DNA of 64,000 nt. Origin: DASQPR01 sp963727415 (lineage in GTDB: Bacteria; Actinomycetota; Actinomycetes; Mycobacteriales; Micromonosporaceae). Location: positions 1,240,001 through 1,304,000 of the forward strand of contig CAVSGF010000002.1 in assembly GCA_963727415.1 (NCBI GenBank). Direction: 5' to 3'. Positions 30,520 through 39,348 of this stretch are shown here, in pieces; within the stretch, counting starts at the first letter, position 1, and every line of letters begins with the position of its first letter. The notes beneath the pieces were generated by a model, which saw only the letters and a program-made list of their open reading frames with translations, searched no databases and was not told the DNA's origin. The translations under genes and the position numbers were made by a program.

Positions 30520-31323
30520 CTAGGCCCCGAGTAGCGTCGCGGTCCGGTCGCGCAGCTCCGGCAGCCGGGCGTACAGCACGTCGCCCGGGCACTCGGTGGT
30601 GCTGACGTAGTCACGGTGGCCGACGATCGACTGGTACGGATCGAGGTGGTACGCCTGGCAAAGCCACGCGCACGTCCGCACCAGCGAGTCGAACAGCGCC
30701 GTGGTGGTGTCCTCGGTGACGTAGATGCCCTCGTTCTCGATCCCGATGGTGTGGCTGTTCTGGTTCGCGGTCTGCGCCCCGACCACCAGGCCGCCCTTGT
30801 TGATCATTTCCAGGCTGCGGTGGCGGCCCTCCATCACATAGCCGCCGCGGCTGATGGTCAGCTGCTGGCCGGCATCGATCCAGCCGTTGGTGTCCATATG
30901 CAGGTCCTGGATCCAGTGCGACAGCCGGCCGGCCTGAGCCAGCGAGTAATCGGTGGTGTTACCGCTGGCCGTGTGGTGCACCACGATGTGGTCGGGCGGG
31001 GTGCTGAGCACCTGGACCGGCCAGGAGGGAGGTCGCGCGCTCCACTGCGCTCGGGCGTAGACCGTCGGCGGCGTCACCGCCGCGAACAGCCGGGGCGGCG
31101 CGATCAGCTCGGACGCGCCGCTCAGCAGCAGGCCGCCGGCGAGGACACCGGCCCCGGCCAGCAGGCGGCGCCGGGTGAGAGCGGGCGCGGCTCGGCCGAT
31201 CATCGAGCCGCGCCCAGCGTTTGGACTCGTCACGGCGGGCTTGGTCACGCTGGAATTGGTCACGCTGGAATTGGTCACGCTGGAATTGGTCACGCTGGAA
31301 TTGGTCACGGCGGGCTTGGTCAC
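30520..31323 (-). CDS. N-acetylmuramoyl-L-alanine amidase (Amidase_2/PGRP) with Tat-like signal
   Basis: A 267-residue protein from GTG 31323. A VTNSS-repeat tail (residues about 6-25) precedes TRRRLLAGAGVLAGGLLLSG, a twin-arginine-type signal. The amidase domain contains IVVHHTAS, NSHTIGIENEG and IVGHRDYVSTTECPGD, supplying zinc His residues and the conserved Cys. It hydrolyses the lactyl-amide bond between MurNAc and L-Ala. GTG 31323 has GGGGAGG 4 nt upstream; ATG 31203, immediately before the signal, is the main alternative and would leave the repeats untranslated. First gene of an operon with the GH25 lysozyme. Confidence 0.9.
   Translation of the reverse strand: MTKPAVTNSSVTNSSVTNSSVTNSSVTKPAVTSPNAGRGSMIGRAAPALTRRRLLAGAGVLAGGLLLSGASELIAPPRLFAAVTPPTVYARAQWSARPPSWPVQVLSTPPDHIVVHHTASGNTTDYSLAQAGRLSHWIQDLHMDTNGWIDAGQQLTISRGGYVMEGRHRSLEMINKGGLVVGAQTANQNSHTIGIENEGIYVTEDTTTALFDSLVRTCAWLCQAYHLDPYQSIVGHRDYVSTTECPGDVLYARLPELRDRTATLLGA
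31229..31318 (-). repeat. Six 15-bp tandem repeats, four identical
   Basis: Four exact copies of gtcacgctggaattg (31244-31303) are flanked on each side by one variant copy (gtcacggcgggcttg, 31229-31243 and 31304-31318); the two variants are identical to each other. If translated they give VTNSS units at the amidase N-terminus. In-frame repeats of this type can change number by slippage. Confidence 0.9.
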
Positions 31324-31354
31324 AGGGCCTCCCCAGGCATCGATAATCATCAAC

Positions 31355-31387
31355 ATAGATAGAAGTCTCTATGAAAGAAACTGTCAA
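31355..31387 (-). promoter_or_regulatory. Promoter candidate for amidase-lysozyme operon
   Basis: On the minus strand a perfect TTGACA (31387-31382) is followed after about 18 nt by TCTATC in an AT-rich stretch, with the GTG start about 35 nt further on. The -35 box is consensus and the -10 box weak. It lies between divergent genes. Confidence 0.5.
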
Positions 31388-31471
31388 GATGTGACATCCG
31401 GGGTGCGGCTATTCCGGCAAACGCGGACGGAACCGCCCGCAACCGGTAGCGGCGGCTGCCATGCTCGGAGG

Positions 31472-31789
31472 ATGGGGAAGAAACGTGATCTGATGCGGGC
31501 GTCAGATTTCGATCGCGACCTCACCATCGCGCGGTTGCGCGCCGCACTCGAGGACGGTCGGCTGGACCTGGCCGAATTCGATGATCGCGTTCAGGCCGTG
31601 TATGCCGCGAAGACGTACGGCGAGTTGAAGGTGCCGGTCGCCGACCTGCCGGGCGAACCGGACTCGGCCCCTGCCGTCCAGGCCGTCGAAGCCCAGCGCG
31701 CGGCGCTGTTCGCGGTCGTCTGGCTGCTGATCGCGATCGCCATGGTCATGATCGCGATTGGCTGGATCGGCCGCTCGCTGCTGTCCTGA
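31472..31789 (+). CDS. DUF1707 SHOCT-like domain membrane protein
   Basis: A 105-residue protein. The DUF1707 motif (RASDFDRDLTIARLRAALED, then GRLDLAEFDDRVQAVYAAKTYGEL) fills residues about 8-60. One transmembrane helix follows (about 75-100, AALFAVVWLLIAIAMVMIAI). Proteins with this domain are common in actinomycetes and of unknown function. ATG 31472 directly abuts GGAGG, too close for normal initiation, so ATG 31493 with GGGGAAG upstream is a real alternative. It diverges from the wall-hydrolase operon. Confidence 0.8.
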   Translation: MGKKRDLMRASDFDRDLTIARLRAALEDGRLDLAEFDDRVQAVYAAKTYGELKVPVADLPGEPDSAPAVQAVEAQRAALFAVVWLLIAIAMVMIAIGWIGRSLLS

Positions 31790-31960
31790 CCGCCCGCCGC
31801 TGCATCCTGACCGCCTGCCGCGCTGTCCTGACCGCGGTTTCGCCGGACCCGGCGGCGCGGTGGTCACCGCCGGAGGTCAGCGCCCGGTGGACTCATCGGC
31901 CGGGCGCGGGCGCCGGTCATCGGCCGGCGCGCCAGTTCGATGAGACGCGAGTCGGCGATC

Positions 31961-33881
31961 ATGCAGAATTGGCCAGTGACCGCACCTCGGGACGCCACCG
32001 CCGACAACGAACGGACGCTATGGACCACCCGCGAGGTGACCGCCCCCCTGCGCGCGTTCCTGCGTACCGAATCCGGCAGCGCGGGCATCCTGGTCGCGGC
32101 GATCGTGGCCGCACTCATCTGGGTCAACATCGACGCCCACTCGTACGAATCGGTCTGGACCGCGGACCTATCCATCCGGCTCGGCGACTTCAGCGTCAGC
32201 CGGGAACTGCGCACGTGGATCAACAGCGGGTTGATGGCGCTGTTCTTCCTGGTGGTCGGCTTGGAGGCGCGCCGCGAGTTCGACCTTGGTGACCTGCGCG
32301 ACCGGCGCCGCCTGTGGCTGCCGATCGCCGCCGGCTTGACGGCGATGATCCTTCCGGTAGGGATCTACCTCGCGTTCAACGGTGGTCGCGGTGGCGGTGG
32401 CGGTGGCGGCTGGGGCGTGGCGATGTCGACCGACACCGCGCTCGCGCTCGGTGCGCTGTCCCTGCTGGCCCGCACGGCGCCGGAGCGGGTCCGGGTTTTC
32501 CTGCTCACCATGTTCGTGGTGGACGACCTCGCGGCGCTGCTGGTGATCGCCGTCTTCTACAGCAGTGACAGTCAAGATCATGCCGCTGCTGGTAGCGGCC
32601 CTGGCCTTTGCCTCGATCCTCGTCGCCAAGCGGTTCGGCATCCAGACGCCGCAGGTGTATGCCCTGCTCGGCGTCGTTGTCTGGGGCGCGTTGCTGGGCA
32701 GCGGGGTAGACCCGGTGGTGTCCGGCCTGGCCATCGGCCTCACCGCGTCGGCGTACACGCCCAACCGGGAAAATCTGGAACAGGCCACCGGCCTGGTCCG
32801 GCTGTTCCGCGAGCAGCCAACCGCGCAATTGGCCCGCGAGGCAGCGCTCGGCCTTACGTCGACGCTGTCACCCAACGCTCGCCTGCAGCGCTTCTATCAC
32901 CCGTGGACCAGCTACGTGATCGTGCCCCTGTTCGGTCTGGCCAACGCCGGGATCGTACTGAGCGGAGGATTCCTCGCCGACGCGTACACGGCACCGATCA
33001 CGATCGGCATCATTGTCGGGTACGTGGCTGGCAAGCCACTTGCCGTGTTCGGCACGTCGTGGCTGGTGTACCGGCTGTCGAACGGCCGCGTGCAGCCGTC
33101 GGTCGGCTGGGGCGCGGTCGCCGGTAGCGGCGCCATCGGCGGTGTCGGGTTCACCGTCTCGTTCCTGATCGCAGCCCTCGCGTTCGACGGCACCGACCTG
33201 GCCGAGGCCAAGCTGGGCGTGCTTACCGCCGCAGCGCTGGCCGCCGGGGTGATGTGGACGATTTTCCGGATCATCCGGGCGCTGCCGGCGACCCGGCGCG
33301 CCGAAGCGCTGCTCGGCACGGCACGCCAGCTCGTCGACCTGGCGGTGCCGGTCGATCCCGAGCGCGATCACATCCGGGGTGCGGTCGAGGCGTCGGTGAC
33401 CGTCGTCGAATACGGCGACTTCCAGTGCCCGTACTGCGGGAAGGCCGAACCGGCGGTGCGCTCGGCGCTGCTGACCGATGAGGATGTCCAGTACGTGTGG
33501 CGGCATCTGCCCCTCGGAGATGTGCATCCGGACGCGCAACTGGCGGCCGAGGCGGCCGAGGCGGCCGCCGCCCAGGATGCCTTTTGGCGGATGCACGACC
33601 TGCTGCTCGCCCACCAGGACGAGCTGACCCCTGTGGACCTGAAGCTGTACGCACGGGAACTCGGTCTCGACGAGGACCGTTTTCATGACGACCTGAAGCG
33701 GCATGTCTTCGCCGCCCGCGTGGCGCAGGACCTGGAATCGGCGGACCTGAGCGGAGTGTCCGGCACGCCGACATTCTTCATCAACGGGCAACGTCACTAT
33801 GGCGCCTACGACGCCGTGTCCCTCGCGATGGCGGTCAAGATCGCACGGGCGCGAGCGCTGATCGGAACGACCGTCGTCTAG
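31961..33881 (+). pseudogene. nhaA: NhaA Na+/H+ antiporter fused to a DsbA/thioredoxin domain, frame-disrupted
   Basis: The first part (31961 to about 32563) reads FRTESGSAG-type NhaA sequence through MFVVDDLAALLVIAVFYSS, including the paired aspartates for ion binding. The rest reads in the next frame from about 32565 (VTVKIMPLLVAALAFASILV) through the remaining NhaA helices, then a thioredoxin-fold domain with YGDFQCPYCGKAEP (CPYC) and SGTPTFFINGQ. The total is one base too long. NhaA-DsbA fusions are known in actinobacteria, so an intact protein of about 640 residues is expected. Either a recent frameshift or a sequence error; a downstream GTG at 32565 lacks a ribosome site. Confidence 0.85.
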
Positions 33882-34630
33882 CGGTAGGCCTGCAACCCGA
33901 GCCTGACCGCCAACCCGAGACCGGCCAGCGCGATCAGCCAGCGAAGCGGGCGTACCGGTGCGTGGCGCACGGCCCATGGGCCGATCAGGCCTCCGGCCAG
34001 CAGGCCCGAGGCGAGCGCCGGCACCGCCACCCAGTCGACGTGCGCGGTGAGTACGAACAGTATTGCGGCTACCCCGTTGGCGATCCCGAGGACCAGATTC
34101 TTGACCGCGTTGCAGACGGCGAGCGTGTCGGTCGTGGCAAGCAGGAACAGCGCGAGCAGCAGGGTTCCGGCGGCGGCGCCGAAGTATCCGCCGTAGATCC
34201 CCACTCCGAACACGGCCGGCATCAGCCATCGCGGATCGTTGCCGAGGTGGGTGTCCGTTCCGGGCTCGCGCCGCGGAAGCAGCACGCCGAGAGAGGCTAA
34301 GCCGATCAGTACCGGCACCACGTACTCGAACGCATTGGCGGGTGTGCTGATCAGCAGCAGCCCGCCGGTGAAGCCACCGGCGATGCCGCTGAGCACGTAC
34401 GCGGTGAGCCGGCGACGGTCCCGGCCGCGCAGCTCGATCCGGGAGCCGTATATCGAGCCGGCGCCACCGAAGATCAGGGACACCGTGTTGGTGACGTTGG
34501 CGGTCAGCGGCGGTAGTCCGACCGCGAGCAACGCCGGGTAGCTGAACAGCGAGGCGAGGCCGGCGATGCTGCCGGATAGCCCGGCGGCGATGCCCGCCGC
34601 GAAGAGCAGCGTGATCATCGGCCAGGACAT
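33878..34630 (-). CDS. TauE/SafE (TSUP) family membrane exporter
   Basis: A 250-residue protein with about eight hydrophobic helices. ITLLFAAGIAAGLSGSIAGL and LTANVTNTVSLIFGGAGS mark the first half, and the internal repeat IYGGYFGAAAGTLLLALFL the second, both typical of the TSUP family. Members move sulfite, sulfoacetate or other organosulfur anions; the substrate is not set by context. ATG 34630 begins MSWPMITLL. It overlaps the NhaA stop codon by 4 bp in convergent orientation. Confidence 0.9.
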   Translation of the reverse strand: MSWPMITLLFAAGIAAGLSGSIAGLASLFSYPALLAVGLPPLTANVTNTVSLIFGGAGSIYGSRIELRGRDRRRLTAYVLSGIAGGFTGGLLLISTPANAFEYVVPVLIGLASLGVLLPRREPGTDTHLGNDPRWLMPAVFGVGIYGGYFGAAAGTLLLALFLLATTDTLAVCNAVKNLVLGIANGVAAILFVLTAHVDWVAVPALASGLLAGGLIGPWAVRHAPVRPLRWLIALAGLGLAVRLGLQAYR

Positions 34631-34737
34631 GGCCGGATGGTATGCGGTGACCGCCGCGGGCCGGCAGGCGCCGTCACCAGCCGTTCATTAGCTCACGTGC
34701 GCCATCGCGCCGGTCTGATGGCGGCTGGTGCTGGTGG

Positions 34738-34770
34738 GACCGCTCCGGCCGGGTGCCGGCCGGAGCGGTC
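34738..34770. terminator. 15-bp perfect hairpin after the GH16 gene
   Basis: GACCGCTCCGGCCGG, a 3-nt loop, then the exact complement. It is placed 22 bp past the glucanase stop on the minus strand. No T tract. Confidence 0.8.
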
Positions 34771-34792
34771 TGGGGCCTGGTTGGTGGGGGCG

Positions 34793-36172
34793 TTAGCCGA
34801 TGGTCCAGCTTTGGTTGGCGCCGCCGGTGCAGGACCAGATTTGCAGGCGGGTGCCGTCGGAGGTGCCCCAGTCGGTGGCGTCGAGGCATTTGCCGGAGTT
34901 GGTGTTGATCAGGCTGCCGTTGGCGCCTTGGATCCATTGCTGGGCGCCGGTGCCGTTGCAGTCCCAAAGTTGGACCTTGGTGCCGTCGGCGGTGCCGGCT
35001 GAGGTGACGTCCATGCATTTGCCGAGGGCTTGGAAGGTGTTGCCGGTGTGGGTCCATTGCTGGGCGCCGGTGCCGTTGCAGGTCCACAGCTGGATCGCGG
35101 TGCCGTTGGCGGTGTTGGCGCCGGAGACGTCGACGCACTTGCCGCCGTAACCGTGGATCGGTGTGGCCGACCCGCCACCACCGCCGCCACTACCGGGCGC
35201 TTTGTTGTAGACCGCGACGTAGTCGATGTTCATCTGTCCGCCCGAGATCGTGGACGAGAACGGGCCGCCACCGAACGCCGCCGGGAACCCGCCGCCCATG
35301 GCCAGGTCCAGGATGATGAAGAACGGATGATCGACCGCGTTGGACCAGGTGGTCGCGTCGACCTGGTTGGCGTTCACGGTGAAGTAGTTGTTGCCGTCCA
35401 GGTACCACCGGATCTGCTCGGGTGACACCGACCGGTCGATCTGTACCGCGTATGTGTGGTAACCGGTCTGGCAGCCGTTGCACGCCCGCTCGCCGCTGCC
35501 GATACCGGTGGACTCGTTGCATGGTCCGCCGGGGTTCGTCCCGCAGTGCAGCGTCCCGAACACCGAACTGCGGCCGTTGATGTCCTCAAGGATGTCGACC
35601 TCGCCGCTTGTCGGCCAGGGGGTACCGGTGCGAAGCGTGGAGCCGAGCATCCAGAACGCCGGCCAGTACCCGGCGCCGTTGGAGGTGGTGACGTTGGGCT
35701 GCTGGATCGAGGCTTGCATCATCACCACGCCGCCGGCCGGAGCGCCGAACGTAGCGGCGTTGGTCTCGACCCGGCCGGACGTCCATCCGGAGCCGGGATC
35801 GCTGCCCGAGTGCAGGGCCTTGAGCACCAGGTGACCGGCGCCGTCCTGGTAGACGTTCGCGGTGCTGCTCGTCATGGTCTCGATTTCGCCGGTGCCGAAC
35901 GTGGAACCTGGTCCGGTGTCGTACTTCCAGTTGCTGTCGATGCCGGACCCGGCGGCGCCGTTGAAGTCGTCGCTCCAGGTGGTGGTGAAGCCGGCGGGCG
36001 GACCGGGCACCGTGTCTGGCGCCACGACCGCGGCGGTGGCCGATGCGGGCGCGTTTCGCCCGGGGGAGGCCGCGCTGGCGGCGACGCCGGTGAATCCGAT
36101 CGTCGCGGCGATCGCCGACAGGGCGATCAGGCTCTTGTTACTGAGATGTACCGATCTGCGTCTGGACGACAT
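34793..36172 (-). CDS. Secreted GH16 beta-glucanase with CBM13 (ricin-B) domain
   Basis: A 459-residue protein. Signal peptide about 1-35 (HLSNKSLIALSAIAATIGFTGV). The GH16 domain (about 60-310) has SGEVDILEDING with catalytic Glu at about 191, Asp 193 and Glu 196, the spacing of laminarinases, plus PAFWMLG and IDYVAVYN. A Gly-rich linker leads to one ricin-B lectin domain (about 325-459) with three QxW units (QQW, QQW, QSW). Predicted to bind and cut beta-1,3-glucans outside the cell. ATG 36172 has GGAG 6 nt upstream. A hairpin follows the gene, and an inverted repeat lies in its promoter region. Confidence 0.94.
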   Translation of the reverse strand: MSSRRRSVHLSNKSLIALSAIAATIGFTGVAASAASPGRNAPASATAAVVAPDTVPGPPAGFTTTWSDDFNGAAGSGIDSNWKYDTGPGSTFGTGEIETMTSSTANVYQDGAGHLVLKALHSGSDPGSGWTSGRVETNAATFGAPAGGVVMMQASIQQPNVTTSNGAGYWPAFWMLGSTLRTGTPWPTSGEVDILEDINGRSSVFGTLHCGTNPGGPCNESTGIGSGERACNGCQTGYHTYAVQIDRSVSPEQIRWYLDGNNYFTVNANQVDATTWSNAVDHPFFIILDLAMGGGFPAAFGGGPFSSTISGGQMNIDYVAVYNKAPGSGGGGGGSATPIHGYGGKCVDVSGANTANGTAIQLWTCNGTGAQQWTHTGNTFQALGKCMDVTSAGTADGTKVQLWDCNGTGAQQWIQGANGSLINTNSGKCLDATDWGTSDGTRLQIWSCTGGANQSWTIG

Positions 36173-36218
36173 GCAAGCTCCTTCGCGAGTCGACATGGGC
36201 GGGATATTCCAGCGCGCT

Positions 36219-36243
36219 CCATCGATACACTTCGCTTCGATGG
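36219..36243. promoter_or_regulatory. Inverted repeat CCATCGA-N11-TCGATGG upstream of GH16
   Basis: A perfect 7-bp inverted repeat 47-71 bp before the glucanase ATG. A TTGACA on the minus strand lies at about 36249-36254, just outside it. The layout suits a repressor site over the promoter, as expected for a sugar-controlled glycosidase. The regulator is not in the window. Confidence 0.5.
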
Positions 36244-36376
36244 GACTTATGTCAATACTCAAGTTAAGTGGCGGTGGAGTGCGGGTCCGGGCGAGAGCCG
36301 CGCGTAAGGGGATTACGAAGACCTCTCGCCGTGGCCGGGGATGGCTCGCCGTGAGCGCGCACGCCACAATTGCCAG

Positions 36377-37051
36377 ATGCCGATGAGCCCGCCCAACACC
36401 GCACCGGACAACCTGCCCGCGCCGCGTTTCGATCTGCCAGACGACGAGGCGCTTGCCCGGGTTCGCGGGTTCGCCGACGATCTGGCCCGGCGGCGCAGCA
36501 TCCGGCACTTCAGCTCGACGCCGGTCCCGGCCGAGGTGCTGCGCGAGGCGGTACGGGCCGCGGCCACCGCGCCGAGCGGCGCCAACGTGCAGCCATGGCG
36601 GTTCGTCATCGTCACCGACCCGGCGGTACGGGCGGCTATGCGCGAAGCTGCCGAGGCCGAGGAGCGGGAGTTCTACAGCCGGCGTGCTGGTGACGAGTGG
36701 CGCGCCGCCCTCGCCGACCTGGGCACCGACTGGCGCAAGCCGTTCCTGACCGACGCGGCCGCGGTGATTGTGGTGTTCGAGGTACACAAGGGACCCCATT
36801 CGCCCCGCCCGTACTACGTCAAGGAGTCCGTCGGGATCGCCGTCGGCTTCCTGATCGCCGCGCTGCACCGCGCCGGCCTGGCGACACTGACTCACACGCC
36901 GAGCCCGATGCGGTTTCTGAACTCGATCCTGGGCCGCCCAGCCGAGGAGCGGCCATACCTGGTGATCCCGGTCGGGCACCCGGCCGACGACGCGACCGTG
37001 CCGGCGATCGAGCGCAAACCGGAGCACGAGGTGCTGATTCAGATTTCATGA
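36377..37051 (+). CDS. Nitroreductase-fold flavoprotein, iodotyrosine deiodinase (IYD)-like
   Basis: A 224-residue protein. RRRSIRHFSSTPVPAEVLR (FMN-binding Arg region), AAATAPSGANVQPWRFVIV, and a lid region AEEREFYSRRA then LGTDWRKPFL resemble the IYD/BluB branch of the nitroreductase family rather than NfsB. In animals IYD reductively dehalogenates iodotyrosine; bacterial homologues exist. FMN cofactor and NAD(P)H- or protein-dependent reduction are expected; the natural substrate is unknown. ATG 36377 is the first of two close starts (36383). Convergent with the GH15 gene. Confidence 0.85.
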   Translation: MPMSPPNTAPDNLPAPRFDLPDDEALARVRGFADDLARRRSIRHFSSTPVPAEVLREAVRAAATAPSGANVQPWRFVIVTDPAVRAAMREAAEAEEREFYSRRAGDEWRAALADLGTDWRKPFLTDAAAVIVVFEVHKGPHSPRPYYVKESVGIAVGFLIAALHRAGLATLTHTPSPMRFLNSILGRPAEERPYLVIPVGHPADDATVPAIERKPEHEVLIQIS

Positions 37052-37072
37052 TTCGGATCCGGAATCGCGACG

Positions 37073-38812
37073 TCATTTCGACGACAGGGCCACCGCGGTC
37101 TCCAGCATCATCGCGTGCACGAATGCCTGCGGCAGGTTCCCGCGCATCTGGCGTTGCAGGACGTCGTACTCCTCGCTGAAGATTCCGGGCGGCCCGCACG
37201 CGGTGCGACCGCGCTCGAACAGCCGGATCGCGGTGACCCGGTCACCCTCGCGCGCGGCCACCCGTGCCAGCGCGAAGCCACACAGCAGAAACGCGCCCTC
37301 GGCCTCGCCGAGCGGCCGGTCATCGGGCCGGAAGCGGTACACGTACTCGTCGTCGCACAACTCCTGGCGGATCGCGGCGAGGGTGGCCCGGCTGCGCGGA
37401 TCGGCGGCGAGCCGGGCCGACCGCATTGGCGGCATCAGCAGTGCCGCGTCGACCCGATCATCGTCGTACGCTCGGCGCCACCGCCCTGTCGGGTGTACGC
37501 CGTGCCGCCCGGCATCGGCCTCGATGGCCTCCGCGAGCGACGTCCAGTCGCGGGCCAGCGGTGCGGGCACCAGGCCGGCGGCGGCGTGCAAGCCCGCTAC
37601 GCAGGTGAGGGCCGAATGGGTCCACCGGTGGCTGTCCAGTTCCCACACCCCGGCATCGGGCTCGGTCCAGCGCGTGCCGATCGCGGCCGCGGCGATCTGG
37701 GCCGCCTTGACATGCTCACTGTCCAGGCGCCCGGCCCGCCCGGCGGCCGCGATCAGCAGCAGCGCCTCGCCGAACATGTCCAGCTGGAACTGGGCGTTGA
37801 CGTGGTTCCCGACGGTCACCGGACCGCCCGGGTAGCCACTCAGTGATTCCAGGCGCTGCTCGTCGGGCACCGGTCCGGTCGGTGCGATCGTGTACGCCGG
37901 GGCCAGGTTCGCACCGTCGTCGTGCAGCCGGGACGTGACGAAGCGCATCGCGGAGTCCAGCAGGTCGTCGATGCCCGCCGCGGCGGCGGCCTGCCCGGCG
38001 AAGCACTGATCGCGAATCCACGCGTACCGGTAGTCATAGTTCCGGCCGGACTCGGCCCGCTCCGGCAGCGAGGTGGTGGCGGCCGCTGCCATGCCGCCGT
38101 TCGGGTGGGTCATGCCGCGCAGCACGGCGACGGCGTGGCTGGCATCGCGCTCGCCGACGATCCCGGTCAGGTCCGGCTTGCGGACCGCCCATGCCTGCTC
38201 GGTCCGGCGCCAGAGGGCTCCCGGGTCCGGCCGGTCCGGTGCCAGCCGGGTCCCCACCTCCAGCACCAGGTCGTGCTGAGCACCGGCCGGGAGCTGGAGC
38301 CGCCACCGCAGCATTCCGTTGCGTACCCGCGCCTGGTCGGCGCCGGTCAGCCGCCACCAGAGATCGCCGGTCCGCCCGGTCCAGACACCGTCGTCGTGAT
38401 GCATTCCGCGCATGGCCTCGGCGCCGAACTCGGCCCTCAGGTCCAGCATGATCTCCACGGCGGCAACGTCTTCGATCGCCCGTACCTGCCGGAGCAGGAC
38501 CGCGCCTTCGGCCGCTCCGGGGAGGGCGAGCGCCTCCCGGCAATGGATGATCGAGTTCGGCGTGATCCAGCGGCTGGTCCAGATCAGGCTGTCCGGTTCG
38601 TAGAAGCCGCCCCAAACGTGCCGATCAGCCGGCGTGACGGTGAAGTGCCCGGCGCCGCCGAGCAGCGCCGAGAAGACGGCGGGGGAGTGCCAGTCGGGTA
38701 CGCACAGGAAGCTCATATCGCCGCTCGGCCCGATCAGCGCACCGCGCCGGCCGTCGCCGACGAAGGCGTACTCCCGGAGCACGTGCGGCACCATGACGTC
38801 TGACATGGTCAC
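37073..38812 (-). CDS. GH15 glycoside hydrolase (glucoamylase/trehalase type)
   Basis: A 579-residue protein with an N-terminal beta-sandwich domain (about 1-220) and an (alpha/alpha)6 barrel (about 240-579). NYDYRYAWIRDQCFAG, EPDAGVWEL (general-acid Glu) and EGAFLLCGFALA (general-base Glu) match GH15. No signal peptide, so it acts on intracellular alpha-glucan, trehalose or oligosaccharides; bacterial and archaeal GH15 include both glucoamylases and trehalases. GTG 38812 overlaps the stop of the upstream gene (GTGA); ATG 38806 is the alternative. Confidence 0.9.
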   Translation of the reverse strand: MTMSDVMVPHVLREYAFVGDGRRGALIGPSGDMSFLCVPDWHSPAVFSALLGGAGHFTVTPADRHVWGGFYEPDSLIWTSRWITPNSIIHCREALALPGAAEGAVLLRQVRAIEDVAAVEIMLDLRAEFGAEAMRGMHHDDGVWTGRTGDLWWRLTGADQARVRNGMLRWRLQLPAGAQHDLVLEVGTRLAPDRPDPGALWRRTEQAWAVRKPDLTGIVGERDASHAVAVLRGMTHPNGGMAAAATTSLPERAESGRNYDYRYAWIRDQCFAGQAAAAAGIDDLLDSAMRFVTSRLHDDGANLAPAYTIAPTGPVPDEQRLESLSGYPGGPVTVGNHVNAQFQLDMFGEALLLIAAAGRAGRLDSEHVKAAQIAAAAIGTRWTEPDAGVWELDSHRWTHSALTCVAGLHAAAGLVPAPLARDWTSLAEAIEADAGRHGVHPTGRWRRAYDDDRVDAALLMPPMRSARLAADPRSRATLAAIRQELCDDEYVYRFRPDDRPLGEAEGAFLLCGFALARVAAREGDRVTAIRLFERGRTACGPPGIFSEEYDVLQRQMRGNLPQAFVHAMMLETAVALSSK

Positions 38813-39279
38813 TCGGCATCGTCACCGGGAGCGATCTTGATGGCGACCACCGGTAGCCGCCGGCTGATGTCCGGCGGGAGCGGTCCTCCGGTAGCCAGGT
38901 CGCCGAGTCCTAGCGTCCGACCGAGGGTCCTGGCCGCTCGCGGGTGCTTGTGCCGGTAGCCCTCGAGCCGGTCCCGGGCATCGGCGGGCGGCAGCGGTAC
39001 GGCGAACCCGGAGGCACCGCGAACTCGCCCGAGCCAAATCCGTACCGCCGGCTCGGCCTTGATGTTGAGGAACCACTGCGAGGACTGGCCGTAGCCGGAC
39101 ACCACGTCGACGGTGTCGGCGCGCACATCGATCACCTCAAGCACGACCTTGCGCGGAAGTCCGGTCCTGCGGCCGGTGTGCTCCAGCATCAGCAGCCGGT
39201 GGCCGGCCAGCCAGCCCCAGCCCGCCTCGAACAGCGGGATCGGGGCGCGAGCGAGCCATCGTGGAATCTTTCGGACCAT
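38809..39279 (-). CDS. Ddn-like (DUF385) deazaflavin F420-dependent oxidoreductase family protein
   Basis: A 156-residue split-beta-barrel protein. LLMLEHTGRRTGLPRKVVLEV and SQWFLNIKAEPAVRIWLGR are the family's signature strands. Mycobacterial Ddn members reduce quinones or nitroaromatics with F420H2; this branch of longer proteins is less studied. F420 use is inferred from the family. Its TGA overlaps the GH15 GTG, so the two genes are translationally coupled, although the functional link is obscure. ATG at 39279. Confidence 0.82.
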   Translation of the reverse strand: MVRKIPRWLARAPIPLFEAGWGWLAGHRLLMLEHTGRRTGLPRKVVLEVIDVRADTVDVVSGYGQSSQWFLNIKAEPAVRIWLGRVRGASGFAVPLPPADARDRLEGYRHKHPRAARTLGRTLGLGDLATGGPLPPDISRRLPVVAIKIAPGDDAE

Positions 39280-39348
39280 GACACCTCATCCAGGCTGGAC
39301 TACTACGTAGTGCCGGGTAATCATTCACCGATGGGATCGTCGTACGGT

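Noticed and set aside
31229..31318. Possible CRISPR array
   Set aside because: The units are 15 bp, directly abutting, with no spacers. They are coding-type tandem repeats.
29758..31323. Prophage lysis module
   Set aside because: Lysozyme and amidase alone are common cell-wall enzymes of actinomycetes. No holin, integrase, capsid or tail genes lie nearby.
32576..33127. Continuation of the first NhaA frame
   Set aside because: After the frame disruption this frame becomes Arg/Gly-rich with no similarity, while the conserved NhaA sequence continues in the next frame.
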